From: Eubacterium callanderi
GTDB taxonomy: Bacteria; Bacillota; Clostridia; Eubacteriales; Eubacteriaceae
NCBI RefSeq assembly: GCF_900142645.1
Contig: NZ_FRBP01000001.1
Span: 124,001-188,000, forward strand
DNA length: 64,000 nucleotides
Direction of reading: 5' to 3'
Shown here in pieces: positions 7,365 through 15,805 of this stretch (within the stretch, counting starts at the first letter, position 1; every line of letters begins with the position of its first letter). The notes beneath the pieces are model-generated. The model worked only from the letters and a program-made list of their open reading frames with translations. It ran no database searches and had not been told where the DNA came from. Made by a program: the position numbers and the translations under genes.

Positions 7365-7628
7365 TCATGGCTCCTCTCCTTTCTTTTTATCCGTCTCCCA
7401 CCGGTAAGCCAGATAGATGAGCACAGTCACATTGACAGCGATGGTCCAGGCTGGTACCATTTCTATTCCTCCCATGTATCCCAGATACGCCACCGCGCTA
7501 TTGCCTGTGGCGCTGGACAGTGTCATAAAAACAAGGTTTGAGGCCGTACCAACCATAAAATGTAAATAATAGGCGATCAGCGGCGACAGCGCGCAGATGA
7601 TCATCCCGTTTCGCACATATTTTTTCAT
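7365..7628 (-). CDS. 87-aa two-helix membrane protein
   Basis: Unknown function. Two or three hydrophobic segments with a Lys/Glu-rich cytoplasmic tail. An AAAGGGTGAGA site precedes the ATG. The start overlaps the stop of a decayed membrane-protein fragment (ATGA), which suggests that an intact gene was once translationally coupled to this one. It is the first intact gene of the leftward small-protein cluster. Confidence 0.62.
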   Translation of the reverse strand: MKKYVRNGMIICALSPLIAYYLHFMVGTASNLVFMTLSSATGNSAVAYLGYMGGIEMVPAWTIAVNVTVLIYLAYRWETDKKKGEEP

Positions 7629-7753
7629 GGATTCTCACCCTTTCTCAAACTTATAACGAGCAAATACACATAGTAACCAAAGAGCAGAAAAGAAATCTGA
7701 TAAAAATAGCGGGCAATTAAAATTAGAATACTGGTAAATTTGAATGAACACGT
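7625..7753 (-). pseudogene. C-terminal remnant of a third small membrane protein copy
   Basis: An open frame of 42 codons without a plausible start codon encodes two hydrophobic stretches ending SFLLFGYYVYLLVISLRKG. This closely matches the end of the 6596 protein (LSLLLMGYYLVLLMMSFKKG) and resembles the 4650 protein. A TAA precedes the first codon. It reads as the tail of a truncated paralog. Its stop overlaps the start of the next gene. Confidence 0.5.
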
Positions 7754-7794
7754 TTAAAATCAACAATAGCGCAACCGATATTTAATTTATCTCC

Positions 7795-7800
7795 ATTATA
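7795..7800 (-). promoter_or_regulatory. Possible promoter of the small-protein cluster
   Basis: A perfect TATAAT lies here on the minus strand with poor -35 candidates. Transcription would start near 7788 and run through the decayed fragment into the cluster. The rest of the 7754-7850 stretch is AT-rich and shows no gene. Confidence 0.4.
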
Positions 7801-7849
7801 TCACCTTTATCTCTGAAAAGATATACATAAAAAATGCAATTTTTTGTAC

Positions 7850-7887
7850 AAAAAAACACCGCCGGTTCTGTCGAAACCGGACGGCGG
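7850..7887 (-). terminator. Terminator after the 7903 gene
   Basis: GC-rich stem (CCGCC/GGCGG plus GGTT/AACC, 7859-7887) followed on the minus strand by TGTTTTTTTG. It ends the proS-led run and separates it from the agr-linked cluster. Confidence 0.8.
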
Positions 7888-7902
7888 ATTGGGCTTTGTC
7901 TG

Positions 7903-8436
7903 TTATTCATAAATTTGCAGCAGCATGGGGACAAACAAAATCCCCACGTCCCCGGGCTCATGGGCGATCCAGTCCAGCAGAATACTTGACAGCAGCTCCT
8001 TCTGGGGTTTGGTCATGGATGGATCGTGGATAATGCTTTCCAGGCTGTTTAACGCCATTTTACATTCGACCTGCTTTTCCTCTGGCAGCTCCAAAAGCAT
8101 ATTGTCAAAGCCGTCCCAGGCTGTACCGTAGTCGGTCTCACGGGCGAGCTCTGGATCGGCGCCCTGGGTCTCGAAGGCGGCGGGATACAGGATGTTTTCT
8201 TCCCGGGCGTTGCCCTCAGCCATGCGCCCCAGGCCGGTATAACGCCTGGTTCTCCGCTTCAGAAGCTGAAGGACCATCTCATAGGAGGCTTCTCTGGCTT
8301 CGCCGGTTTCGATGACTGAGAGGCCTGTGTATTTTTTTAATAATTCTGAATACGTGTTTTCCGAGTAATCTTCCAGATATCTGGCAAAAATGCATTGCAG
8401 TATGTCCTGATAGACTGCTTTTTCCTGTGGCTGCAT
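7903..8436 (-). CDS. Helical protein of unknown function (177 aa)
   Basis: Not recognised. An acidic, mostly helical cytoplasmic protein with no signal peptide, membrane segment or obvious catalytic motif. The start at 8436 is set by an AAGGAGG site 8 bases upstream; a longer frame to 8475 lacks one. It lies 77 bases after the DUF2284 gene and ends at a strong terminator, so it is probably the last gene of that run. Confidence 0.6.
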   Translation of the reverse strand: MQPQEKAVYQDILQCIFARYLEDYSENTYSELLKKYTGLSVIETGEAREASYEMVLQLLKRRTRRYTGLGRMAEGNAREENILYPAAFETQGADPELARETDYGTAWDGFDNMLLELPEEKQVECKMALNSLESIIHDPSMTKPQKELLSSILLDWIAHEPGDVGILFVPMLLQIYE

Positions 8437-8513
8437 ATCGATTCCTCCTTGTTTAGAACTATTTCTATTATACAATGGTTTTACCCATTTCTCAAGCCGC
8501 TCAACGCTCTTGG

Positions 8514-9053
8514 CTAAAGATTGTACAAAACCAGTGAAAAGTAGGTCACGATGTTCTGTCCGCAGTCGTAATCCAGGCCCTGTTGGGCTGCCATCTGCAT
8601 AATCATAATGCCGTGGCTCTCAATGGTCTTAAAGGCTCTTTCGGGGTGGCGGCAGGGCGCGTCTGGGTAAGCGCAGTGCTCACAGGGAATGCAGCCTGTT
8701 GACAGAATAAGCGGATTTTCGGTCTCCTGCCTGAAGATCTGGGCGACATCGTAGGTAATGGCCTCATGGTCGCCTCTGGCCTCAACGCAGGCCTTGAGGT
8801 CGAAGGAATCTGCCACCTCGGTCACGGTCGAGAAGAGAAAAGCGTGCGCATAGGCCTGGCATTCGGCAATGCAGTCCTCAATGCTGCCGATGACCGGCGG
8901 GCAGACCCAGCGCCTGCCGTACATGCCGCAGTCATTCATGGCGCAGATGGTGCGCACATCCTGTGTGAAAATAATATCCTTTACCGGGAAAAAGGCATAG
9001 TCGTAAAGGGGCATTTCCAGGAGGCGCGCCTCGATTTTTTCTTGTCTTTTCAC
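8514..9053 (-). CDS. DUF2284 family Cys-rich, probably metal-binding protein
   Basis: Cytoplasmic protein of 179 residues. Eight or more cysteines are grouped as in DUF2284 proteins: C-MYGRRWVCPP (residues about 42-52), then a C-terminal cluster CIPCEHCAYPDAPCRHPE (about 120-137) and YDCGQN. The pattern suggests iron-sulfur or metal binding; the reaction is not known. It lies 12 bases after the zinc-ribbon membrane protein gene, hence in one operon with it and the acyltransferase. Confidence 0.8.
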   Translation of the reverse strand: MKRQEKIEARLLEMPLYDYAFFPVKDIIFTQDVRTICAMNDCGMYGRRWVCPPVIGSIEDCIAECQAYAHAFLFSTVTEVADSFDLKACVEARGDHEAITYDVAQIFRQETENPLILSTGCIPCEHCAYPDAPCRHPERAFKTIESHGIMIMQMAAQQGLDYDCGQNIVTYFSLVLYNL

Positions 9054-9065
9054 TTTCCGCCTCCT

Positions 9066-9782
9066 CTATACATGCAGTTTTTTCTTCAGGTATGCCTTGG
9101 TACGGTCGGGCACGCCGTGGTAAATCCCCATGAGCAGGGCGATAATGCAGATGCCAGAGATCGCCACGATCAGGGACCAGGTAAAGCGCAGGTGCCCCAG
9201 AAGGTTATAGGAAATCACACCGTCAATCCCCAGGCACAGCGTAGCGCTGAAAGCAATCAAAAACACTGGCGCGTAGATGAATTGATTTCGGTGACGGTTC
9301 TTTTTGTAGATGATACCAAAAACGAGAATATCAATAAAAAGAATTGTCACAATCGGCATGGCGTAATTTACAAACCAGTCTCCCGAACCACCCACAATCA
9401 CATAAATAATAGAGCCAAGAAGCAGCGTTGTAAAATAACAGCCCAAAAGGTTCACCAGCGCCGGCAGATAATTAAAGCAAAACATCAGATACAGCGCCAG
9501 AGAAACGGATGATATCATAATAATCTGAGCAATGGTCGGGTTAAAAGGGATAAACCAGTATAACACCATATTAATTAAAAATACTGCCGCCACAATAATT
9601 TCCAGGGCGTAAAAAATCCGGTTCTTCTTCTCCTGATGTTCCTGCGGATAGGTATTGACTGCCAGGGGATAGCGCTTTTCGCCCTTTGGCTCCTCGCCGA
9701 TATCAGGTATTGGAAAATCGCACAGCGGGCAGTTTTTGACGTTATTATCGACCTCAACACCGCATTTTGGACAATAGGCCAT
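9066..9782 (-). CDS. Zinc-ribbon integral membrane protein (DUF6320-like)
   Basis: A 238-residue protein with an N-terminal zinc ribbon (CPKCGVEV...CPLC, residues 4-21), a linker, and about six membrane segments. The DUF6320 name is from memory of proteins that sit beside condensation-fold acyltransferases; function is not established. Its ATG overlaps the stop of the acyltransferase gene (TAATG), so the two are translationally coupled and probably work together at the membrane. Confidence 0.7.
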   Translation of the reverse strand: MAYCPKCGVEVDNNVKNCPLCDFPIPDIGEEPKGEKRYPLAVNTYPQEHQEKKNRIFYALEIIVAAVFLINMVLYWFIPFNPTIAQIIMISSVSLALYLMFCFNYLPALVNLLGCYFTTLLLGSIIYVIVGGSGDWFVNYAMPIVTILFIDILVFGIIYKKNRHRNQFIYAPVFLIAFSATLCLGIDGVISYNLLGHLRFTWSLIVAISGICIIALLMGIYHGVPDRTKAYLKKKLHV

Positions 9783-11113
9783 TAGGCATCCTCCTTTTCG
9801 ACTTCGTAATAATTGATCTGGTTCCCTTCGATTCGTACCGGGATTCCCAGCCTTCGCAGCTTTCTGAAAAAAATCCGCTCAATGTCCTTTTCCCCTGTGG
9901 TCTTTCCAAAGGAGATATACAGCTTATCGCCATAGCTGGCCATCACGATTTTTAGCTTGTTTCCGGCGCTGGGCGGCGGGAATATCTCGAACCCGGTAAT
10001 CCTGTCCCGGACCTCCTCGGGCATCCAGATGCTCCCCAGGTTGCTGACGGAGCTGGTGTAGCTTCTTTCGCCGTAGCGCTTGTATACAATGGGCATAATC
10101 ACACGCTTTACCCACAGCGGGATCATGCGCAGCACCATGAGCTCTTCGTTCCGCACGTTTCTGGAAACATAGCGATTGATATTTTTCTGGTTGATGTACA
10201 GGCCCATATAGCCCTTGATCTGGTCGATAATCTCTTCCAGGCTGTAAACCCCCAGCTGCATATCAATGGCCGGGTTCAGGCTGATAAAGAAGTTCCGCAG
10301 GGTTTTGGACGGAAAAAAGGCTCTCAGGTCCACTGGCACATTGATGGCGATATTGGCCTTGGTATGGCCGGACCGGGCGCGTTTCTTTTTCTCGAGGCCC
10401 AGGATATACTCCTGAATACTCTCAAAATAAAGGGCTGTGATAAACTGCGTCAGGGTGCATTTGTGGGCTCTTGACTGTACCAGCATTTCTTTCACTGGTA
10501 CAATGCCGGTCAGCAGCAGGTACTGCCCCTTATCCAGCAGGCCAAAGGGAAAATGGTAGGCCTTCTCCCCCTTTTCCGGCGGCGGAACCCTTTTTTCATA
10601 ATATTTTTTAAAGGCGTCCTCGTATTCCTCGGGGTCGACCGGGCTGTTAATATCGATGATATCGCCCAGCTCCTTGCAGACAATGCCGTCCTTTACTTTA
10701 AAATATTCTAATACAAGCGGCTTTAAAAAAGCTAAACCACCGTAGCCGTCACAGATGGAATGGCTCATTTCCAAATGGATATAACGGCCATAATACAGAA
10801 TCCGGAAAGGAAACACGCCCTTTCGCTGCCGGATGGTTTTACAGGGATAGTGTGATTCTTTTTCGACCAGGGGGCGATTTTCGGAATGGTCATAGTAATA
10901 CCAGAAAAAGCCCCGGCGCAGCGTGACATTAAAGTACGGAAAGCGCACCATCACGTTGTCCAGAGCTTTTTGCAGGGCCTCGGGGTCTACCTCTTCTGTG
11001 AGACCCAGTGTCATCCGAAACACGGTTGATACTCTGGAGGACGCAATGGAAGAATAAAGGGTTCCCGCATTGTCCAGCTTGTACCATCCCTTTCTGGGTT
11101 GTCTGTCTGCCAT
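9782..11113 (-). CDS. Condensation-fold acyl/alcohol acetyltransferase
   Basis: 443-residue enzyme of the chloramphenicol-acetyltransferase-like/condensation superfamily. The key motif HSICDGYGG (HxxxDG, near residue 120) supplies the catalytic His. The C-terminal half carries the usual scaffold, including a SVSNLGSIW stretch comparable to the family's DFGWG region. It probably moves an acyl group onto an alcohol or amine of a lipid-like or peptide substrate; the substrate cannot be read. The gene starts 2 bases after the MetH-activation-like gene and overlaps the next gene by one base. No signal peptide. Confidence 0.72.
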   Translation of the reverse strand: MADRQPRKGWYKLDNAGTLYSSIASSRVSTVFRMTLGLTEEVDPEALQKALDNVMVRFPYFNVTLRRGFFWYYYDHSENRPLVEKESHYPCKTIRQRKGVFPFRILYYGRYIHLEMSHSICDGYGGLAFLKPLVLEYFKVKDGIVCKELGDIIDINSPVDPEEYEDAFKKYYEKRVPPPEKGEKAYHFPFGLLDKGQYLLLTGIVPVKEMLVQSRAHKCTLTQFITALYFESIQEYILGLEKKKRARSGHTKANIAINVPVDLRAFFPSKTLRNFFISLNPAIDMQLGVYSLEEIIDQIKGYMGLYINQKNINRYVSRNVRNEELMVLRMIPLWVKRVIMPIVYKRYGERSYTSSVSNLGSIWMPEEVRDRITGFEIFPPPSAGNKLKIVMASYGDKLYISFGKTTGEKDIERIFFRKLRRLGIPVRIEGNQINYYEVEKEDA

Positions 11114-11115
11114 TG

Positions 11116-11700
11116 TCAGCTGCCGACGATCAGGCCGTAGGCACTGCGGCTGGGCTTTGGAACACCCGCCTCGGATATGCTGAGCCCTGTCCCTTCGGTT
11201 TCCTTTGAGAATATTTTAAAGATCTGGATTCCCTGCTGCAGATCCCAGCCCTTTTCGCCTGGAAACAGCTCGGTGCTCTCTTCCATTTTAAACTCGTCTC
11301 TGATGGCGTTAAGCATAGCCTCCCTGGCCACGGCGCAGCTGAAATTACAGAGCTCCATGGTAATGTACTGTTCCAGTACCTTTTTGCGGTCAACACAGAA
11401 GGCTTCGATCTCTGGCCCGCAGGACACAATGTTTGGAAAAACAAAGCTTTCGCGCTTCAGTATTTCCAAAATCTCCCTGCTTTTAAAGGCCAGGCCGTCA
11501 ATGGTGAACACGTCGCTGTCCACCATCTGTATCTCAGCCCGTTTGTACATGGCCACAGGTCTTATGTAGGGGCTGGCGGTTTCGATGATCTCGAATATCC
11601 GCTTTGAACGCTTCGACTCCTTTTCCATGCGGATATGCGTGAAAAAGGCGTCGACGTCGAGTTCAAAGGGAATATCCTTTAATACTCTTGCTTTGTTCAT
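11116..11700 (-). CDS. MetH activation-domain-like protein (corrinoid reactivation candidate)
   Basis: 194-residue cytoplasmic protein. The C-terminal third resembles the AdoMet-binding activation domain of cobalamin-dependent methionine synthase: a P-G-KGWDLQQ-IQIFKIF segment, then ISEAGVPKPSRSAYGLI, the motif in which the domain's conserved Pro/Ser residues lie. It is a stand-alone domain. In acetogens such proteins may help reduce inactive cob(II)alamin, which is inference here. The ATG at 11700 directly follows the proS stop; a longer frame inside proS is unlikely. Confidence 0.6.
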   Translation of the reverse strand: MNKARVLKDIPFELDVDAFFTHIRMEKESKRSKRIFEIIETASPYIRPVAMYKRAEIQMVDSDVFTIDGLAFKSREILEILKRESFVFPNIVSCGPEIEAFCVDRKKVLEQYITMELCNFSCAVAREAMLNAIRDEFKMEESTELFPGEKGWDLQQGIQIFKIFSKETEGTGLSISEAGVPKPSRSAYGLIVGS

Positions 11701-11701
11701 T

Positions 11702-13153
11702 TTAGTATGCGCGGGCGAAGTATGCCATTTTTTTCGCTGGCTTGCCACAGCAGACGCATTTTCCCTCGCCGATCACTTCTTGCTCATCGTCGAATGGAAT
11801 ACAGCGGACACTGGCCCCGGTTTCGTCTTTGATCTTGTCCTCGCAGGCGCGGTCTTCACACCACATGGCTTTGATGAAGCCTGGGTTTTCCTTGAGATTT
11901 TTCTTGAATTCGTCCATATCCACTGCGGTCGAGGTTTTTTCCTCGCGCATCTTGAGGGCACGGTCGAACAGGTTCTGCTGAATTTCGGCAAGCAGGTTGC
12001 GTACTGCTTCTGTGATATCATCCAGAGCTACCTGTACTTTTTCACCGGTATCACGGCGGGCCAGAACGCACTGTCCGTTTTCAATATCGCGCGGTCCGAT
12101 TTCCAGACGGATCGGCACACCTTTCATTTCCCATTGGTTAAATTTCCAGCCTGGGGAGTTGCTGTCGTTATCGTCCAGCTCAACGCGGAATTCTGCGCCT
12201 AAAATATCCTTGAGCTCGTAGGCCTTGTCCAGAACGCCTTCCTTGTGCTGGGCAACAGGGATAATGACCAGCTGGGTCGGCGCGATGCGCGGCGGCAGAA
12301 CCAGTCCGTTGTCGTCGCCGTGTACCATAATGATACCGCCGATCAGACGGGTGGATACGCCCCAGGAGGTGTGGTATGGGTAAGCCTGTTCATTATTACG
12401 GTCCAGGTAGGTAATATCAAAGGCTTTGGTAAAATGCTGTCCGAGGTTATGGGAGGTACCGGACTGCAGAGCCTGTCCGTCATGCATCAGCGCTTCCATG
12501 GTATAGGTTGCGGCGGCACCTGCGAATTTTTCCTTTTCGCTTTTCTGTCCAACGACAACCGGAATCGCCATAATATCTTCTGCCACTTCACGGTAGATGT
12601 TTAACATCTGCATGGTTTCTTCCTGTGCTTCCTCTGGGGTTTCATGCAGAGTATGGCCTTCCTGCCATAGGAATTCAGAGGTTCTCAGGAAAGGTCTTGT
12701 GGTTTTTTCCCAGCGCACTACGGAGCACCACTGGTTGTATAAAAATGGCAGCTGTCTGTAGGAATGCAGCCATTTTGCGTACATGCTGCAGATAATGGTT
12801 TCGGAGGTCGGGCGCACACAGAGGGGCTCTGCCAGCTCCTTGTCGCCGCCCTTGGTGACCCAGGCAACCTCGGGCGCAAAGCCCTCAACGTGCTCTGCTT
12901 CTTTTTTCAGCAGGCTTTCCGGAATCAGCAGCGGGAAGTACATGTTTTGATGCCCGGTGGCTTTAAAGCGCTCGTCATAGGCTTTCTGAATGTTTTCCCA
13001 GATGGCGTAGCCATAAGGGCGGATGACCATAAAGCCCTTGACTGGGGAGTAATCGACCAGTTCTGTTTTAGAGATAACGTCTGTATACCATTGTGGAAAG
13101 TCAACTTCCATTGGTGTGATTTCTTTAACCTGATTATTTTGTTTTTTACCCAT
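11702..13153 (-). CDS. proS: Prolyl-tRNA synthetase, archaeal/eukaryotic-like type
   Basis: Charges tRNA-Pro with proline. The 483 residues fit the short class-II ProRS form without the bacterial editing insertion: catalytic core with motif 2 ([22 protein letters not shown]), motif 3 near residue 280, an anticodon-binding domain (about 295-400), and the C-terminal zinc-binding extension with cysteines in [10 protein letters not shown] and CVCCGK. This extension is typical of the type. It starts a leftward run with the MetH-activation-like gene directly downstream. Function is certain. Confidence 0.97.
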   Translation of the reverse strand: MGKKQNNQVKEITPMEVDFPQWYTDVISKTELVDYSPVKGFMVIRPYGYAIWENIQKAYDERFKATGHQNMYFPLLIPESLLKKEAEHVEGFAPEVAWVTKGGDKELAEPLCVRPTSETIICSMYAKWLHSYRQLPFLYNQWCSVVRWEKTTRPFLRTSEFLWQEGHTLHETPEEAQEETMQMLNIYREVAEDIMAIPVVVGQKSEKEKFAGAAATYTMEALMHDGQALQSGTSHNLGQHFTKAFDITYLDRNNEQAYPYHTSWGVSTRLIGGIIMVHGDDNGLVLPPRIAPTQLVIIPVAQHKEGVLDKAYELKDILGAEFRVELDDNDSNSPGWKFNQWEMKGVPIRLEIGPRDIENGQCVLARRDTGEKVQVALDDITEAVRNLLAEIQQNLFDRALKMREEKTSTAVDMDEFKKNLKENPGFIKAMWCEDRACEDKIKDETGASVRCIPFDDEQEVIGEGKCVCCGKPAKKMAYFARAY

Positions 13154-13189
13154 TGTAAAATCCTTTCGTATTCAAACTCGCATGAAACT

Positions 13190-13195
13190 ATTATA
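13190..13195 (-). promoter_or_regulatory. proS promoter -10
   Basis: TATAAT on the minus strand, 37 bases before the proS start, just after the rplL terminator. The -35 is weak (TTTTTA with a 17-bp spacer). No T-box specifier stem or antiterminator was recognised. Confidence 0.4.
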
Positions 13196-13227
13196 ACACA
13201 AGTGGCGTGGCTTAAAAATGCAGAAAT

Positions 13228-13263
13228 TAAAAAAAGTGCCATGGAACAGGCCCATAGCACTTT
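13228..13263 (-). terminator. Terminator of the ribosomal protein operon
   Basis: 12-bp stem AAAGTGCTATGG/CCATGGCACTTT (one wobble) with a T-run on the minus strand, 26 bases after the rplL stop. Confidence 0.85.
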
Positions 13264-13288
13264 GTTTTTGTGTTTTATAAAAGTTAAA

Positions 13289-13669
13289 TTATTTAACTTC
13301 TACGCTACCGCCAACTTCTTCAATTTTAGCTTTGATTTCGTCAGCTTCTTCTTTAGTAACGCCTTCTTTAAGCGGCTTTGGAGCTTCGTCAACAACTGCT
13401 TTAGCTTCTTTTAAGCCTAAGCCTGTTAATTCACGAACAACTTTGATAACTTTGATTTTCTGGTCGCCAGCAGCAGCTAAAACAACGTCGAATTCAGTTT
13501 TTTCTTCAGCAGCAGGAGCAGCGCCACCAGCAGCAGGAGCAGCAGCTACAGCTACAGGAGCAGCAGCGCTAACGCCAAATTCTTCTTCTAAAGCTTTTAC
13601 TAATTCAGATAATTCTAATACGGTTAAACCTTTTACGTCTTCAATTAACTGTGTTACTTTTTCACTCAT
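13289..13669 (-). CDS. rplL: Ribosomal protein L7/L12
   Basis: Stalk protein that recruits translational GTPases. 126 residues: N-terminal dimerisation helices (1-32), an Ala/Pro-rich hinge (about 36-57), and a C-terminal domain with the conserved [21 protein letters not shown] start and [16 protein letters not shown]. The ATG at 13669 has an AGGAGG site 8 bases upstream. The spacer from rplJ is 170 bases and holds a 70-base hairpin-rich repeat. Confidence 0.97.
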   Translation of the reverse strand: MSEKVTQLIEDVKGLTVLELSELVKALEEEFGVSAAAPVAVAAAPAAGGAAPAAEEKTEFDVVLAAAGDQKIKVIKVVRELTGLGLKEAKAVVDEAPKPLKEGVTKEEADEIKAKIEEVGGSVEVK

Positions 13670-13768
13670 TGTAATATCCTCCAAAATTGTGTAATTATTT
13701 TTTTAATGATCGTATTTTTTCTTTAAAATCTTTATCCAGAAAGGATTATTTCAAAGAAAAATGCGTTA

Positions 13769-13838
13769 GTTTTTGTACCGCTCGTTCACTAACGTTCAGT
13801 ACTCGCTGCCAAATTTTAAATAAAATTTGGACAAAAAC
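13769..13838. repeat. 70-bp inverted-repeat element between rplJ and rplL
   Basis: Ends in GTTTTTGT (13769-13776) and ACAAAAAC (13831-13838), an 8-bp perfect inverted repeat. Inside lies a 22-bp palindrome (CCAAATTTTA/TAAAATTTGG, 13809-13830) and a repeated CGTTCA. It abuts the rplJ stop. It could be a miniature mobile element or an mRNA structure; I cannot tell which. Confidence 0.45.
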
Positions 13839-13839
13839 G

Positions 13840-14367
13840 TCAAGCCTCTGCGCCTTTTTGTTCTGCGATCGCATTTAAAGCGACAACTAAACCCTTCAGG
13901 TTTGCGTTCAGTACATTTGCGAAACCAGAGATTGGTGCGTTTAAGCCGCCAAGGACTTTTGCAACCAATACTTCGCGTGGCGGTAATTCGGCTAATTCTT
14001 TAACACCAGCTACATCTAAAACCTTGCCTTCGACAACACCTGCTTTAATTTCTAAAGCCTTGTGTTCTCCCGCAAAGTCGTTGATCAGTTTAGCCGGAGC
14101 AACCGGATCGTCTTCGCAGAATGCGATGGCTGTTGGTCCAACCAGAACATCCAGTAAGCCTTCTACGCCTGCTTCTTTCGCTGCAAAACGCATCATAGAG
14201 TTTTTATAAACTTTATAATCGATGTTGTTTTCTCTGGCTTTTTTTCTTAATTCGGTCACTTCTTCTACGTTTAAGCCACGATAGTCAACAACGACTGTAC
14301 CCTGTGCATTTTTCATTTTATCGGCAATTTCCTGCACGATAGCTTGTTTTGCTTCAATATTTGGCAT
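13840..14367 (-). CDS. rplJ: Ribosomal protein L10
   Basis: Anchors L7/L12 on the large subunit and, with L12, represses its own operon. 175 residues with the family's opening (KQAIVQEIADKMKNAQGTVVVDYRGLNVEEVTELRKK), the central FAGEHKALEIKAG and LPPREVLVAK regions, and a C-terminal helix that binds L12. Preceded by an L10 leader with its own promoter. The operon order rplK-rplA-rplJ-rplL is standard. Confidence 0.97.
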   Translation of the reverse strand: MPNIEAKQAIVQEIADKMKNAQGTVVVDYRGLNVEEVTELRKKARENNIDYKVYKNSMMRFAAKEAGVEGLLDVLVGPTAIAFCEDDPVAPAKLINDFAGEHKALEIKAGVVEGKVLDVAGVKELAELPPREVLVAKVLGGLNAPISGFANVLNANLKGLVVALNAIAEQKGAEA

Positions 14368-14408
14368 ATTCTTTTCTGCACCTCCTTACGATGTGAATTT
14401 TAGTCATA

Positions 14409-14530
14409 TAAAAAGCTCTCTCCACGCAGGTGAAGAGAGCCTATATCATCATGTATATAATGCTCGTGTCTCTTCAGCCTCGGCAGGATATTTAAACTGC
14501 AGTCCCTGCTGTCTATGGATGAACGTTTTA
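14409..14530 (-). ncRNA. L10 ribosomal protein leader
   Basis: Structured leader for autoregulation by the L10-L12 complex. The conserved core includes TTCATCCATAGACAGCAGG and CCTGCCGAGGCTGAAGAGAC, matching L10 leaders in Firmicutes as I remember them. It ends in a terminator-like stem (GCTCTCT/AGAGAGC, 14414-14440) followed by TTTTT, about 40 bases before rplJ, so attenuation is likely. Confidence 0.85.
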
Positions 14531-14552
14531 TAACTTTTTTACAACATCGAAT

Positions 14553-14581
14553 ATTGTATCATTAGTCTGTTTTTATGTCAA
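14553..14581 (-). promoter_or_regulatory. Promoter for the L10 leader and rplJL
   Basis: TTGACA (14576-14581) and TACAAT (14553-14558) with a 17-bp spacer, immediately after the rplA stop codon. It makes rplJL transcription partly independent of the upstream genes. Confidence 0.8.
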
Positions 14582-14582
14582 G

Positions 14583-15272
14583 TCAGATTTTTGCTGTATT
14601 AATTTTTACACCAGGGCTCATTGTGCTTGCAACGGTAACACTTCTGAAGTACTGACCTTTTGCAGCTGCTGGTTTTGCTTTTTTGATGGTTTCCAGAAGG
14701 GTGGTCATGTTCTGCATGAGCTGTTCTTCTGTAAAGGAAGCCTTACCGATGATGACGTGGATAATATTGGTCTTATCCAGACGGTATTCAACTTTACCAG
14801 CTTTGGTATCCTGGACAGCTTTTGCGATATCCATGGTTACTGTACCGGATTTTGGGTTTGGCATTAAGCCTTTTGGTCCTAAAACACGACCCAAACGACC
14901 AACCTTGCCCATCATATCTGGTGTAGCAATCATAACATCAAAATCAAACCAATTTTCTTTTTGGATTTTATCAATAATTTCATCTTCGCCAAAGAAATCT
15001 GCACCGGCTTCTTCCGCTTCCTTCAGTTTGTCGCCTTTGGCAACAACTAAAACTTTCACGGTATTACCAGTACCATTCGGCAGTACAATGGCGCCACGAA
15101 CCTGCTGGTCCGCATGACGGGAGTCAACGCCGAGTTTGATGTGCATTTCAATACTTTCATCAAAGTTAGCGGTAGCCATTTTTTTAACCTGTGCCACTGC
15201 GGCATCAAGGTCAAATAATTCAGCTTTATCAAAACTTTTTAAATTGTCCTGATATTTCTTTCCTCGTTTCAT
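14583..15272 (-). CDS. rplA: Ribosomal protein L1
   Basis: Binds 23S rRNA at the L1 stalk and assists tRNA exit. 229 residues with the L1 signature regions ([57 protein letters not shown]). The ATG at 15272 has an AAGGAGG site 5 bases upstream; the longer frame to 15308 has none. Confidence 0.97.
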   Translation of the reverse strand: MKRGKKYQDNLKSFDKAELFDLDAAVAQVKKMATANFDESIEMHIKLGVDSRHADQQVRGAIVLPNGTGNTVKVLVVAKGDKLKEAEEAGADFFGEDEIIDKIQKENWFDFDVMIATPDMMGKVGRLGRVLGPKGLMPNPKSGTVTMDIAKAVQDTKAGKVEYRLDKTNIIHVIIGKASFTEEQLMQNMTTLLETIKKAKPAAAKGQYFRSVTVASTMSPGVKINTAKI

Positions 15273-15334
15273 ATTTCCTCCTTGTGGTTTTAGCGGTTTC
15301 CCTCCCACTTAAGGTGTTTCTACCTTCTGAATTC

Positions 15335-15760
15335 TTATTCTTCTACAGTGATACCCATGCTGCGTGCTGTACCAGCGATCATTCTCATAGCTGATTCAAC
15401 ATCGGCTGCATTAAGGTCAGGCATTTTTAAGGTTGCGATTTCGCGGACCTGGTCCTGAGAAATTTTTGCAACTTTTGTTTTGTTTGGTACGCCGGAAGCT
15501 TTATCAATCCCTGCTGCCTTTTTGAGTAAAACGGCTGCCGGTGGAGTTTTTGTGATAAATGTGAAGGAATGATCCTGATATACGGTAATTACTACCGGGA
15601 TAATCATACCTGCTTCATTTGCTGTTTTAGCGTTAAATTCTTTACAGAATCCCATGATATTTACACCATGCTGACCCAGAGCCGGACCAACCGGTGGAGC
15701 TGGAGTAGCTTTACCTGCAGGAATCTGTAACTTGATGAGACCAATTACTTTTTTTGCCAT
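15335..15760 (-). CDS. rplK: Ribosomal protein L11
   Basis: Forms the GTPase-associated centre with 23S rRNA. 141 residues, the usual length, opening [27 protein letters not shown] and carrying the C-terminal rRNA-binding domain ([41 protein letters not shown]). It lies between nusG and rplA in the standard order. Confidence 0.97.
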   Translation of the reverse strand: MAKKVIGLIKLQIPAGKATPAPPVGPALGQHGVNIMGFCKEFNAKTANEAGMIIPVVITVYQDHSFTFITKTPPAAVLLKKAAGIDKASGVPNKTKVAKISQDQVREIATLKMPDLNAADVESAMRMIAGTARSMGITVEE

Positions 15761-15805
15761 GCTAACACCTCCTTCATTTTTTCATAATTGAAGAATAGTT
15801 TTCCC

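Noticed and set aside
9782-13153. Peptide natural-product (NRPS) cluster
   Set aside because: The condensation-fold protein stands alone; there is no adenylation or carrier domain in the area.
13154-13227. T-box riboswitch before proS
   Set aside because: The leader is about 35 bases, too short, and lacks the T-box consensus and an antiterminator.
11585-13414. Long plus-strand frames opposite proS
   Set aside because: Opposite a certain, conserved gene; no binding sites or family resemblance.
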